Of a stretch of 64,000 bases of DNA, positions 17,831 to 25,573 are shown in pieces (position 1 is the stretch's first letter; each line of letters opens with the position of its first letter). The notes under the pieces were generated by a model. The model worked only from the letters and a program-made list of their open reading frames with translations, was not told the DNA's origin and did no database searches. The translations under genes were made by a program, and so were the position numbers. The stretch lies in contig NZ_CP109031.1 in assembly GCF_036226925.1 (NCBI RefSeq), forward strand, positions 1,364,001 through 1,428,000. The letters are read 5' to 3'. Origin of the DNA: Streptomyces sp. NBC_00659. Lineage in GTDB: Bacteria; Actinomycetota; Actinomycetes; Streptomycetales; Streptomycetaceae.

Positions 17831-18181
17831 ATGACCGCCGGAGTCAAGACCATCATCTACCCCGTCAAGGACATCGCGAAGGCGAAAGCCCTGTTCACCC
17901 TGCTGCTCGGGGTGGAGCCCTATGTGGACGAGCCGTACTACGTCGGTTTCAAGGACGCAGGCCAGGATGTCGGCCTCGACCCGAACGGCCACTCCAAGGG
18001 CCTGACCGGCCCGGTCCCCTTCTGGCACGTCGACGACATCAAGACGACCCTGGCGGCCCTGCTCGAAGCGGGCGCCGAGACGCTCCAGGAGGTCCAGGAC
18101 GTGGGCAACGGCCGGCTGGTCGCGTCGGTGAAGGACGCGGAAGGCAACCAGTACGGGCTCATCGAGGACCCCACCACCTGA
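17831..18181 (+). CDS. VOC (glyoxalase/bleomycin-resistance) superfamily protein
   Basis: 116-residue single-domain vicinal-oxygen-chelate protein. The paired beta-alpha-beta-beta-beta modules are visible: KTIIYPVKDIAKAKALFTLL and later PFWHVDDIKTTLAALLEAGA, ending in KDAEGNQYGLIED, where the terminal Glu is the usual metal ligand. The first-module ligand is poorly conserved, so catalysis is uncertain. Start ATG 17831 is favoured by AGGAG 5 bases upstream over an ATG 21 bases earlier. It stands alone between the LacI gene and a MarR regulator. Confidence 0.85.
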   Translation: MTAGVKTIIYPVKDIAKAKALFTLLLGVEPYVDEPYYVGFKDAGQDVGLDPNGHSKGLTGPVPFWHVDDIKTTLAALLEAGAETLQEVQDVGNGRLVASVKDAEGNQYGLIEDPTT

Positions 18182-18201
18182 CAGGGGGCACGGGCGGGGG
18201 C

Positions 18202-18258
18202 GGGCGGCGCGGATGCCGGAGGTGTCGCGGGTGGTACGGGCGGCGCGGATGCCGGAGG
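18202..18258. repeat. Direct repeat, two 21-bp copies
   Basis: The 21-bp unit beginning GGGCGGCGCGGATGCCGG occurs at 18202-18222 and again at 18238-18258, just after the VOC gene stop and before the MarR promoter. No gene in this stretch. Confidence 0.75.
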
Positions 18259-18301
18259 CGGTACGGGCGTCAGGGGTCTCGTAGGCGACTGGATGCAGGC
18301 A

Positions 18302-18325
18302 CACTAATTGCACACTCAACTAGTG
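18302..18325 (+). promoter_or_regulatory. Candidate MarR operator
   Basis: Inverted repeat CACTAATTG (18302-18310) and CAACTAGTG (18317-18325), 8 of 9 positions complementary, 6-bp spacer, centred about 37 bp upstream of the MarR start. MarR proteins commonly bind such sites over their own promoters, so autoregulation is likely. Confidence 0.55.
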
Positions 18326-18350
18326 GCCCGATCTCTGTTACCGTTCAGTT

Positions 18351-18743
18351 ATGGCAACGAAAACGCCAGGTTCCCGGCTGGAGGACCAGTGGCGGGACAT
18401 CCTCTCGGTGCACGCCCGCACGATGTGCGAGATCGACCGCGTGCTGCATCCGCACGGCCTGGGAGCCAGTGATTTCGAGGTCCTGGACATCCTCGTATCG
18501 GAGACGGTCACGGAGCCCGGCGAACATTGCCGGGTGCAGAACATCGCGGACCGGGTCCATCTGAGCCAGAGCGCGCTGTCCCGTCTCATCGGCCGGCTGG
18601 AGAAGGACGGCCTGGTGGAACGCACCATGTGCCAGGAGGACCGTCGCGGAGTGTGGGTCGCGCTCACCCGAAAGGGCCGCGAGCTGCACGCCGAGGTGCT
18701 CCCCCTTCAGCGGTCCGCGCTCGACCGCATGCTGAACGGCTGA
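18351..18743 (+). CDS. MarR-family transcriptional regulator
   Basis: 130-residue winged-helix regulator. The core is HCRVQNIADRVHLSQSALSR followed by LIGRLEKDGLVERTMCQEDRRGVWVALT, which gives the recognition helix and the wing with the conserved D-x-R/G motif. Helical dimerisation segments lie at each end. Two Cys residues (Met-Cys-Glu at about residue 25 and Glu-His-Cys at about 60, plus Met-Cys-Gln in the wing) could be redox-active, though this is not shown. It has an inverted-repeat operator upstream and is convergent with the SseB-like gene. Confidence 0.88.
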   Translation: MATKTPGSRLEDQWRDILSVHARTMCEIDRVLHPHGLGASDFEVLDILVSETVTEPGEHCRVQNIADRVHLSQSALSRLIGRLEKDGLVERTMCQEDRRGVWVALTRKGRELHAEVLPLQRSALDRMLNG

Positions 18744-18766
18744 TCCACCCGCCCCGGGCTTCGCCG

Positions 18767-19180
18767 CTACCGCGCCAGCAGCGTGCGCACTCCCTCGGAG
18801 GTGAGCGTGAGGCCGTGCGGTGAGGCCGCGTCGATGACGAGGTCCAGATCGGCCGAGGGCCACTGGGAGGCGAGCGCGGCCAGGGGCACGAGACGGTAGC
18901 GGGAGACGGAGGGCAGGAGCTCGGCCAGCTCCTGCTCCGAGGTGAACACCGGAACCACCTGTCCGCCTTCCGGGTCGTCCAGGACGGGCAGTGCCACGGC
19001 GTGGGGGTCGGCGATGTCCTCGTCCGAGGCGTCGTCCGGCACGGGCACCAGGACGTCGCTGCCGGCGAGGGTGTCCAGCGCGGCGGTGTCGTCGGTGTCC
19101 ACGGCGAGGGTGTCCAGCGCCTCCTGTGCGGGCGTCGCCGCGCGTGCGGTGGGGTGGTTGTTGTTCAAGGGCGTGTCCAT
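18767..19180 (-). CDS. SseB-family protein
   Basis: 137-residue protein with one SseB N-terminal domain. The visible family features are ALPVLDDPEGGQVVPVFTS, then EQELAELLPSV and the C-terminal LDLVIDAASPHGLTLTSEGV. SseB-like domains are common in actinobacteria, including type VII-secretion neighbourhoods, but their function is not settled. The start MDTPLNNNHP is preferred to one 33 residues earlier; GGGGAT lies upstream. An acidic, low-complexity linker occupies residues 15-60. Expressed alone, convergent with the MarR gene. Confidence 0.7.
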   Translation of the reverse strand: MDTPLNNNHPTARAATPAQEALDTLAVDTDDTAALDTLAGSDVLVPVPDDASDEDIADPHAVALPVLDDPEGGQVVPVFTSEQELAELLPSVSRYRLVPLAALASQWPSADLDLVIDAASPHGLTLTSEGVRTLLAR

Positions 19181-19301
19181 GGCAGATCCCCGGTTCGTGG
19201 CGGGCGGGCGGCCACCCGGGCCGGTCTGGCTCCCGGGCATGTCGACGGTCACGTACCCAGCGCTCCGCACGCCATTCATCCTGGGCCCCGCCGGCTGCGG
19301 T

Positions 19302-19334
19302 GTCCCGCCCGGGCGTGGGGAGCCCGGGCGGGAC
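19302..19334 (-). terminator. Hairpin terminator after the amylase gene
   Basis: Perfect 13-bp stem (GTCCCGCCCGGGC with GCCCGGGCGGGAC) and a 7-base loop, about 40 bp past the amylase stop on the minus strand. Confidence 0.75.
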
Positions 19335-19375
19335 CACGGTGACCGCCGCTTCCGTACGGGTCCGACGGTCGCGGG

Positions 19376-22345
19376 CTACTTGAGGTAGGGCCCGTCCGTT
19401 CCGATCTTTCCGGGGCCGTTCAGCACGTAGACCCGCAGGTTTCCCTTCCCCGGCGCGGCCACCGACAGGGTGCCGCCGGTGACGGTTTTCACCGCGCCGG
19501 TGACGGCGTCCGTGTAGGTGCCGTTCGGGATGCCGGTGAACGTCGCGTCGCCGGTGACCGTGACGAGGGCGAAGCTGTCGGTGGACCCGCTGGTGTAGCG
19601 GCGCTTGAAGGCCATCGAGCCGCTGATGCCGTCCGTCGAGTACTGCCCCGACTGCAGGGCCGGGATCGCCCGGCGGATCTGGTTGAGCCGCTGGAGGTGC
19701 TTGACCAGCGGCTGTGCGAGGGTCGTCGCGACCTCACCGCTCGCGGAGTCGGCCTTGCCGAAATCGGAGGCCGTGACGCTCCCCGCGAGATGGTCGCCGT
19801 AGTAGGCGCGCCCGGTGGTCGCCAGCGGGCAGGTCGGCCCGCAGTCGATCTGCTTGCCCGCCTGGAACTCGATCTCCGATCCGTAGTACAGCGTGGGGAT
19901 GCCGCGGAAGGTCCACATCAGGGACATGTTCTCGGCCCAGGCGTCGGTGCCGCCGCTGTAGCGGGTGCTCGACTTGTTCGGGCCGTAGTCGTGACTGTCG
20001 ACGTAGACGACGTTGTACGTGGCGTCGTTGACGGAGTCGTCGGAGTCCTTGCCGTTGCTGTAGGCGTTCTGCGCGTCACCGAAGTTCATGTGCATGCGCA
20101 TGTCGATGATGTTCATCCCGGAGAACTGGCTGCGGTCCGGGGTGTGGTAGCTGTTTCCGCTCAGGAAGGCGTTGGCCGAGGTCGGCTGGCTGCCGGTGCC
20201 GAGCTGCTCCTCGTAGTTGTACTGCTCGATCGCCGCCGTCACGTCGTCCGCGCTGTACTCCTTGCGTTCCTTCCAGGTGAAGAACTGCGCCGAGTGGTTC
20301 ACCGAGCCGCGGTTCCACTTGTCGTTGACGAAGGCGCCGACCTCACCGAAGACGAAGAAGTTCTTCGCCGCCTCCGTGCCGAACCGCTGGGTGACCCGGT
20401 CGTAGATGGCCGGCAGGAAGCGGCGGTTCCAGGTGACGCGCGGGATGTGGACGGCCGTGTCGACGCGGAATCCGTCGACGCCCATGTCGATGTACTTGTC
20501 GTACGCGCCGATCAAGTAGTTCTGGACGGTGGCGTTCTCGGTGTTGAAGTCGGCGAGGTCCTCGTGCAGCCAGCACGAACGGGAGTCCTCGCCCTCCCAG
20601 TTGCCGATCCAGCACTGGTGGTAGTACGCCTTCGGGAACATGCCCGAAGTGGGGCTGGGCCACTGGCAGTTGTATACGGTGTAGCCCTCGGCGCTCTTGC
20701 CTCCGGTGGGCTTGCCCCAGTTGAGGCAGGTGTTGCCGGAGGGTTCGGCGGTCGACCACAGGTCGCCGTTGTAGTACGACTTCCCGGACTTGGGCTCGAC
20801 GGTGAGGCCGTCGTACTCGAAGCCCTCGTTCTTCTCGTCGTAGTACCAGCTCCACTGCGTGTCCCGCACGCCGTACACCGTCGGGGTGAACAGGCCTTTG
20901 GCGCCCCAGCGGGAGCTGTGGTTGTAGACGACGTCCTGGTAGATCTTCATGCCCTTGGCGTGCGCCGCGTTGATCAGGTCCTGGTAGGAGGCGCCGGCCG
21001 ACTCCAGGCGCGGGTCGACCTTGTAGAAGTCGTAGCCGTGATAGCCGTGGTAGTCGTAGTCGGAGCGATTGAGGACGACCGGGGTGATCCAGACGGCCGA
21101 GAACCCGAGCGCCTTGATGTAGTCGAGTTTGCCGACGAGACCCTTGAAGTCGCCGCGGAACATGGGGTCGTTGTTGGCCGCGTTGCCCGACTTGACGTCC
21201 TGGCTGCCGCCGCGGTTGTTGGAGCTGTCGCCGTCGTAGAAGCGGGCGGTGAGGACGAAGTAGATCGGGTCCTTGCGCGGGTCGGTTCCAAGAGGCGTCC
21301 CCGAGGCCGGTGCGGGGGCCTTCTCCCCGGTCGTGACGGTGGCCGCGGCGGAGGCGGGCGAGGTGTTCCCGGCCGCGTCGACGGCCTTCACCGTGTAGGT
21401 GTACTGGGTCTTCTCCTCAAGTCCCGTGTCGGAGTACACCGTCGAGCCGACGTCGGTGACGACGCTTCCCTTGGTGCCACCCGTGCGCGTGAGTTGATAC
21501 TTCGTCACGGCGGTGTCGTCGGTCGCCGGGTCCCAGCTCACGACCACCGAGGTGTTGGTGGCGGTCGCCGTGACCTTCGTGGGCGCGGTCGGTGCCTCGG
21601 TGTCGGGCTCTTCGGCGGCGCACGGGTCCTTGGCGCCGGCGGTGACGGTCCGGTCCTTCACCGTCGTGGTGCCGGCCGGGATCGCGTAGTCGGTGCCGTT
21701 GTTGTTGTCCCAGACGCCGTTGCCGTTGTTGAAGGCCGCCTTGAGCGAGGTCGCCGTACCGATGTCGAGGGTCTTCTTCCACCAGCCGGTGCAGGCGGTC
21801 TCCATGCCGACGCCGGGGGCCGTCGTCCAGGTGCCGCCGGTGGGCGCGTAGTGGATGTTGGCCGTGGTCCAGCCGGAGGTGGCGGTCGAGTAGTACACGG
21901 TGGCCTGGTTGCCGCTGCCCGTACCGGTGTCGGCGCACGGGTCACTGTGGGCGATGACACCGTCCTTGACGGTGATCGTGCCGGTGCCCAGCGCGTAGTT
22001 GCTGCCGCCGTTGTTGTCCCAGGTGCCGCTTCCGTTGTTGAAGGTGGCCTGGAGCCCGGCGGCCGAGCCGAGGTCGACGGTCTTCTTCACCCAGTCCGTG
22101 CAGGCCGCCTCCATCTGCACTCCCGGCACCGTGGTCCAGGAACCGCCGTCCGGGGCGTAGTGCAGGTAGGTGGCGGGCCAGTTCTTGGTCTTCGTGTAGT
22201 AGAAGACGGTCGCCGTCGTGGAGGTGGCGGCCGTGCTCTCCATGGGGACGGCCCCCGTGTCCGGCGGGGTGAGTCCGAACAGTCCGGTCACCGCCAGGAG
22301 CGCCATGAGCACTCTCAGCGGTGGTCGTTGACGTCTGCGGCGCAT
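19376..22345 (-). CDS. Secreted alpha-amylase (CBM25-CBM25-FN3-GH13)
   Basis: Extracellular starch-degrading enzyme of 989 residues. After a signal peptide (hydrophobic core LRVLMALLAVTGLFGL) come two similar starch-binding modules of about 95 residues (each with VFYYT/VYYST, the HYAP stretch, a V-x-ME-ACT-W motif and NNG-GTWDNN), fitting CBM25. Then one fibronectin type III domain (SWDPATDDTAVTKYQLT) and the GH13 barrel starting near DPIYFVLTARFYDGD. Catalytic residues: nucleophile Asp in GVDGFRVDTAVH, acid Glu in FFVFGEVGAF, and the third Asp in VYVDSHDYG. The C-terminal domain is all-beta. Start at ATG 22345. Upstream CTTGCAAG-type elements suggest maltose/MalR control. Confidence 0.93.
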   Translation of the reverse strand: MRRRRQRPPLRVLMALLAVTGLFGLTPPDTGAVPMESTAATSTTATVFYYTKTKNWPATYLHYAPDGGSWTTVPGVQMEAACTDWVKKTVDLGSAAGLQATFNNGSGTWDNNGGSNYALGTGTITVKDGVIAHSDPCADTGTGSGNQATVYYSTATSGWTTANIHYAPTGGTWTTAPGVGMETACTGWWKKTLDIGTATSLKAAFNNGNGVWDNNNGTDYAIPAGTTTVKDRTVTAGAKDPCAAEEPDTEAPTAPTKVTATATNTSVVVSWDPATDDTAVTKYQLTRTGGTKGSVVTDVGSTVYSDTGLEEKTQYTYTVKAVDAAGNTSPASAAATVTTGEKAPAPASGTPLGTDPRKDPIYFVLTARFYDGDSSNNRGGSQDVKSGNAANNDPMFRGDFKGLVGKLDYIKALGFSAVWITPVVLNRSDYDYHGYHGYDFYKVDPRLESAGASYQDLINAAHAKGMKIYQDVVYNHSSRWGAKGLFTPTVYGVRDTQWSWYYDEKNEGFEYDGLTVEPKSGKSYYNGDLWSTAEPSGNTCLNWGKPTGGKSAEGYTVYNCQWPSPTSGMFPKAYYHQCWIGNWEGEDSRSCWLHEDLADFNTENATVQNYLIGAYDKYIDMGVDGFRVDTAVHIPRVTWNRRFLPAIYDRVTQRFGTEAAKNFFVFGEVGAFVNDKWNRGSVNHSAQFFTWKERKEYSADDVTAAIEQYNYEEQLGTGSQPTSANAFLSGNSYHTPDRSQFSGMNIIDMRMHMNFGDAQNAYSNGKDSDDSVNDATYNVVYVDSHDYGPNKSSTRYSGGTDAWAENMSLMWTFRGIPTLYYGSEIEFQAGKQIDCGPTCPLATTGRAYYGDHLAGSVTASDFGKADSASGEVATTLAQPLVKHLQRLNQIRRAIPALQSGQYSTDGISGSMAFKRRYTSGSTDSFALVTVTGDATFTGIPNGTYTDAVTGAVKTVTGGTLSVAAPGKGNLRVYVLNGPGKIGTDGPYLK

Positions 22346-22383
22346 GGTGCGGCTCCAATGCGGGTGCGGGGAAGGGGAGTTGC

Positions 22384-22423
22384 CTTGCAAGAAGAACCGG
22401 CAAGTTCCTGAAAGGGCTTGCGG
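22384..22423 (-). promoter_or_regulatory. Candidate MalR-type operator elements of the amylase promoter
   Basis: Palindrome CTTGCAAG at 22384-22391, a GGCAAGT at about 22399-22405 and CTTGCGG at 22417-22423. Repeated CTTGCA-like elements are described at streptomycete amylase and maltose promoters. They sit 40-80 bp upstream of the start codon. Confidence 0.45.
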
Positions 22424-22638
22424 CCCGGAAGCTACAGGTCCATGACAGCCACGTAAAGAGATGTGACACGACCTCGACACACGGTGCGCACCGGCGCCCC
22501 CGGTCCGGTGAAGGTCAAGAAACCCCCGGGCGCGGGCAATCCCCTCGTCACGCGGTGAGAAGCTGTGGCCTGACCGGCGTATTCAGGGCGGGAGGGCATC
22601 CTCGGCCGCGCCCTTCCCCGACCGGAGGTACATCGAGC

Positions 22639-23655
22639 ATGACCGTCACCAAGGAAGCCCCGCCGCCGGTCCGGCGCCAGGACGCGGACGACCAGGGCCG
22701 GCAGGGCTGGCACCTCGACTCCCCGCTCGCCCTGACCATGCTCCTGCTGCTGGTCGTCGCGTCGCAGGGGCCGATCCGCGGAGCGCTGTCCGCACCGGTG
22801 ATGCAGAGCTGGATGACCGTGTTCGTCGCGGTGGTGGTCCAGGCCCTGCCCTTCCTCGTCCTCGGCGTCCTGCTGTCCGCGGTCATCGCGGTGTTCGTCC
22901 CGCCGTCGTTCTTCGCCCGAGCGCTGCCGAAGCGGCCGGCGCTCGCGGTGCCGGTCGCAGGGATGGCCGGGGCGGTCCTGCCCGGCTGCGAGTGCGCCTC
23001 CGTACCGGTCGCGGGGGCGCTGGTGCGCCGCGGGGTCACCCCGGCCGCGGCCCTGGCGTTCCTGCTGTCCGCCCCGGCGATCAACCCGATCGTGCTGACC
23101 GCGACGGCCGTCGCCTTCCCCCGCAACCCCGAGATGGTTCTCGCCCGCTTCGTGGCCAGTCTCCTCGTGGCCTGTTCGATGGGCTGGCTGTGGCAGCGTC
23201 TCGGCCGCAGCGACTGGCTGCGCCCACCGGCCCGCCCCGCGCACGACGGCCTCGGCAAGGGGGCCGCGTTCTGGGGCTCGGTGCGGCACGACGTCATGCA
23301 CGCGGGCGGGTTCCTCGTGCTGGGCGCGATGGCCGCCGCGACGCTCAAGTCCGTCGTACCGGCGAGCTGGCTGCACGCCGCGGCCGGGAATCCGGTGGTG
23401 TCCGTCCTGGCCCTGGCGGTCCTGGCCGTGCTCCTGTCGATCTGCTCCGAGGCCGACGCCTTCGTCGTCGCCTCGCTGACCCAGTTCTCGCTCACCGCCC
23501 GGCTGGCGTTCCTCGTCGTCGGCCCGATGATCGACCTGAAGCTCTTCGCCATGCAGGTCGGCACGTTCGGCCGCGGCTTCGCGGCACGGTTCGCGCCCAC
23601 CACCTTCGCCCTGGCGATCCTCATGTCCGTACTGATCGGGGCGGTGCTCCTGTGA
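22639..23655 (+). CDS. Permease of the DUF318/ArsP-like family
   Basis: 338-residue membrane protein with about 8-10 spans. The family's paired motifs are visible: LPGCECASVPVAGALVRRG (Cys-x-Cys flanked by Gly/Pro) and, at mid-chain, LSAPAINPIVLTATAV; the second half has SICSEADAFVVASL and VGPMIDLKLF, the duplicated counterparts. Such proteins (YraQ/YcgR type) are proposed metal or metalloid permeases. ATG at 22639 follows GGAGG. The stop overlaps the GTG of the next gene by 4 bases; together they form a two-component permease. Substrate unknown; no Zur-like box was recognised in the promoter. Confidence 0.8.
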   Translation: MTVTKEAPPPVRRQDADDQGRQGWHLDSPLALTMLLLLVVASQGPIRGALSAPVMQSWMTVFVAVVVQALPFLVLGVLLSAVIAVFVPPSFFARALPKRPALAVPVAGMAGAVLPGCECASVPVAGALVRRGVTPAAALAFLLSAPAINPIVLTATAVAFPRNPEMVLARFVASLLVACSMGWLWQRLGRSDWLRPPARPAHDGLGKGAAFWGSVRHDVMHAGGFLVLGAMAAATLKSVVPASWLHAAAGNPVVSVLALAVLAVLLSICSEADAFVVASLTQFSLTARLAFLVVGPMIDLKLFAMQVGTFGRGFAARFAPTTFALAILMSVLIGAVLL

Positions 23656-24467
23656 ACCGGCAGGCCCAGGCGGCCGTACTCTTCCTCCTCGGCGCGGCGG
23701 TGCTGCACGCGAGCGTCACGGATCTCTATCTGCGGTACGTCAAGGCCGGGTTGCGGCCCCTGCTGCTCGCGGCCGGTGTGGTGCTCATCGTCACGGCCCT
23801 CGCCACGGTCTGGTACGAGGTACGCGAACACCGGAAGGCCTCCGCCGACCGGTCCGGCGACGGACACGACGCCGAGGACATGCACGGGCACGGGCACGAA
23901 GACGCCGAGCACGGGCACGGACAGGGGCAGGACACCGAGCACGGGCACGGACACACGCATCGGGAACCGCGGATCTCATGGCTCCTCGTCCTCCCGCTGC
24001 TCGCGCTCATCCTGGTCGCCCCGCCCGCCCTCGGCTCCTACAGCGCGATGCGCACCGGTACGGCACTCCAGGCCCCCTTCGGCTACGCCAAGCTGCCCGC
24101 CGGTGACCCGGTCCCCCTCGGACTGGTCGACTACGCGAGCAGGGCGGCGTACGGCCACGGCCGCTCCCTCGACGGCCGGCAGGTCAAGATCACCGGTTTC
24201 GTCGCGCTCGACAGCGCCGGCGCTCCCTATCTCGTCCGCATGGCCCTCAACTGCTGTGCCGCCGACGCCCAGCCGGTCAAGATCGGCCTGTCCGGACAGA
24301 TTCCGCCCGTCCTGCGGCCCGACACCTGGCTCGAAGTCACCGGCCGCTACACGCCCAAGCGCACGAAGGACCCGGTCAACGGCGGGCTCATCCCGTACCT
24401 CGACGTCAGCTCGGCGAGGCCGGTCCCGACGCCGCGCGATCCGTACGACGAGAGCTGGAACAACTGA
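23652..24467 (+). CDS. TIGR03943-type permease subunit with His-rich loop
   Basis: 271-residue membrane protein that partners the upstream permease. Two N-terminal hydrophobic segments are followed by a cytoplasmic or periplasmic loop very rich in His, Gly, Asp and Glu (HGHGHEDAEHGHG, about residues 70-100), another hydrophobic span, then a soluble C-terminal domain of about 140 residues containing YLVRMALNCCAADAQPV. The His-rich loop and Cys-Cys motif suggest metal handling (zinc, nickel or cobalt), which is inference. The start GTG overlaps the permease stop (GTGA), and a bidirectional-looking hairpin follows. Confidence 0.78.
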   Translation: MNRQAQAAVLFLLGAAVLHASVTDLYLRYVKAGLRPLLLAAGVVLIVTALATVWYEVREHRKASADRSGDGHDAEDMHGHGHEDAEHGHGQGQDTEHGHGHTHREPRISWLLVLPLLALILVAPPALGSYSAMRTGTALQAPFGYAKLPAGDPVPLGLVDYASRAAYGHGRSLDGRQVKITGFVALDSAGAPYLVRMALNCCAADAQPVKIGLSGQIPPVLRPDTWLEVTGRYTPKRTKDPVNGGLIPYLDVSSARPVPTPRDPYDESWNN

Positions 24468-24474
24468 GCCGAGA

Positions 24475-24505
24475 GGGGCGGGACGGATCCACGACGGCCC
24501 GCCCC
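24475..24505. terminator. Hairpin terminator between convergent genes
   Basis: GGGGCGGG (24475-24482) pairs with CCCGCCCC (24498-24505), loop 15 bases. It lies between the permease pair (+) and the TetR gene (-). Confidence 0.5.
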
Positions 24506-24509
24506 GGGC

Positions 24510-25283
24510 TCAGTCCTTCCGCTCCGGGAGATAGCTCGCCAGACCACGCAGGATGATCTCCAGACCGATGTCGAACCGCTCGTCGGAGGAGTCCGTCACC
24601 ATCACCCCGGCCAGGGCACGCAGATGGGGGAAGTCCGCCGCAGGCAGGGACGCGAAGTAGTTCTGCATCTCGTCGGCCATCTCACGCCAGTCGGGGCGGG
24701 CCAGGGAGGAACCGTCACCGCCGTGCCGGGCGGCCCGGTCCTGCCACATGCCCTCCTCCAGGACGAACCCGTCGATGTAGGTGGAGATGAGGTCACCGGC
24801 CTCCGCCGCGATGCGGTCGGGCAGTCCGGCGGTGCGGAAGACGGCGAGCAACGCCTCGACGTGCGGCAGCAGTTCGGCGGTGAAGGGGACATGGGCCATG
24901 GAGATCCTGGCCATGTCGCGATGGGACAACAGACGCTGCCGCCCGACGCGGGCGTAGTCCCGCACCTGCTCCCGCCACCGCTCCGGGTCGGGTTCGGGCA
25001 TCGTGAAGCCGTCGAAGAGCCGGGTGTACATCAGCTCCAGGAGGTCGTCCTTGGAGCTGACGTAGGCGTAGAGGGCGGAGACCGCGACCTCCAGTTCGGC
25101 CGCCACCTGACGCATCGACAGCTTGTCGAGACCGGACCGGTCCAGCACGACGAAGGCGGCCTCGACGATGCGTTCGCGCGAGAGCGGCGCGCGCACCGGG
25201 GTGACGCGGGCTCGGACGGGACGCTCGCGCTCCCAGGGGGACGGCGGGGGTGATTCGGGGGTGCCGGCGGCCGCGTCACTCAT
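24510..25283 (-). CDS. TetR-family repressor of the adjacent MFS efflux gene
   Basis: 257-residue repressor with an N-terminal Pro/Arg-rich extension, then a TetR helix-turn-helix: SRERIVEAAFVVLDRSGLDK, LSMRQVAAELEVAVSALYAYVSSKDDLLELM (the HTH), and a C-terminal ligand-binding domain of the TetR_C type found in drug-responsive members. It is divergent from a 14-span MFS exporter across a 290-bp region with six copies of a GAnC-N3-GTTC motif; this is the expected layout of a TetR-controlled efflux pump. The inducing drug is unknown. Confidence 0.9.
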   Translation of the reverse strand: MSDAAAGTPESPPPSPWERERPVRARVTPVRAPLSRERIVEAAFVVLDRSGLDKLSMRQVAAELEVAVSALYAYVSSKDDLLELMYTRLFDGFTMPEPDPERWREQVRDYARVGRQRLLSHRDMARISMAHVPFTAELLPHVEALLAVFRTAGLPDRIAAEAGDLISTYIDGFVLEEGMWQDRAARHGGDGSSLARPDWREMADEMQNYFASLPAADFPHLRALAGVMVTDSSDERFDIGLEIILRGLASYLPERKD

Positions 25284-25304
25284 GACGACAGTCTAGGCGT
25301 CGGA

Positions 25305-25459
25305 GAGCAGCGTTCTCCCCTGGAGAGCGGCGTTCACCACCACCCAACGCGATATATCTTGTCGTCGTCGCGGAGTTGCGCTATATCTTAATGAACGCCG
25401 TTCTCTTGCCGAGCAGTGTTCTGTTGATGATCACTGTTCTGTTAGGGTGAACGGTGTTC
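25305..25459. promoter_or_regulatory. Operator array, six GAnCnnnGTTC sites, between TetR and MFS genes
   Basis: Cores at 25305-25315, 25325-25335, 25393-25403, 25411-25421, 25429-25439 and 25449-25459; five match GA[G/A/T]C-N3-GTTC with partly symmetric flanks. The last is a perfect 17-bp palindrome, GGTGAACGGTGTTCACC (25446-25462). Neighbours are spaced 18-20 bp apart, with one 68-bp gap holding two TATATCTT elements (about 25353-25360 and 25382-25389) that could be -10 regions. The array suits TetR binding and looping or cooperative repression. Confidence 0.65.
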
Positions 25460-25573
25460 ACCGGCGTCTCGTCCGCTGCTTCTCCCTCGTGACGGCAAGC
25501 CGGGCAGCCACATCCATCCGCCCCACCGCGCCCCGGCCGTACCCCGGCGCGGCCTCTTCGCGAGGAGTTCCCG

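Noticed and set aside
19697..22411. 904-codon plus-strand frame across the amylase
   Set aside because: Antisense shadow of the amylase gene: Val/Gly/Arg-rich with no recognisable domain.
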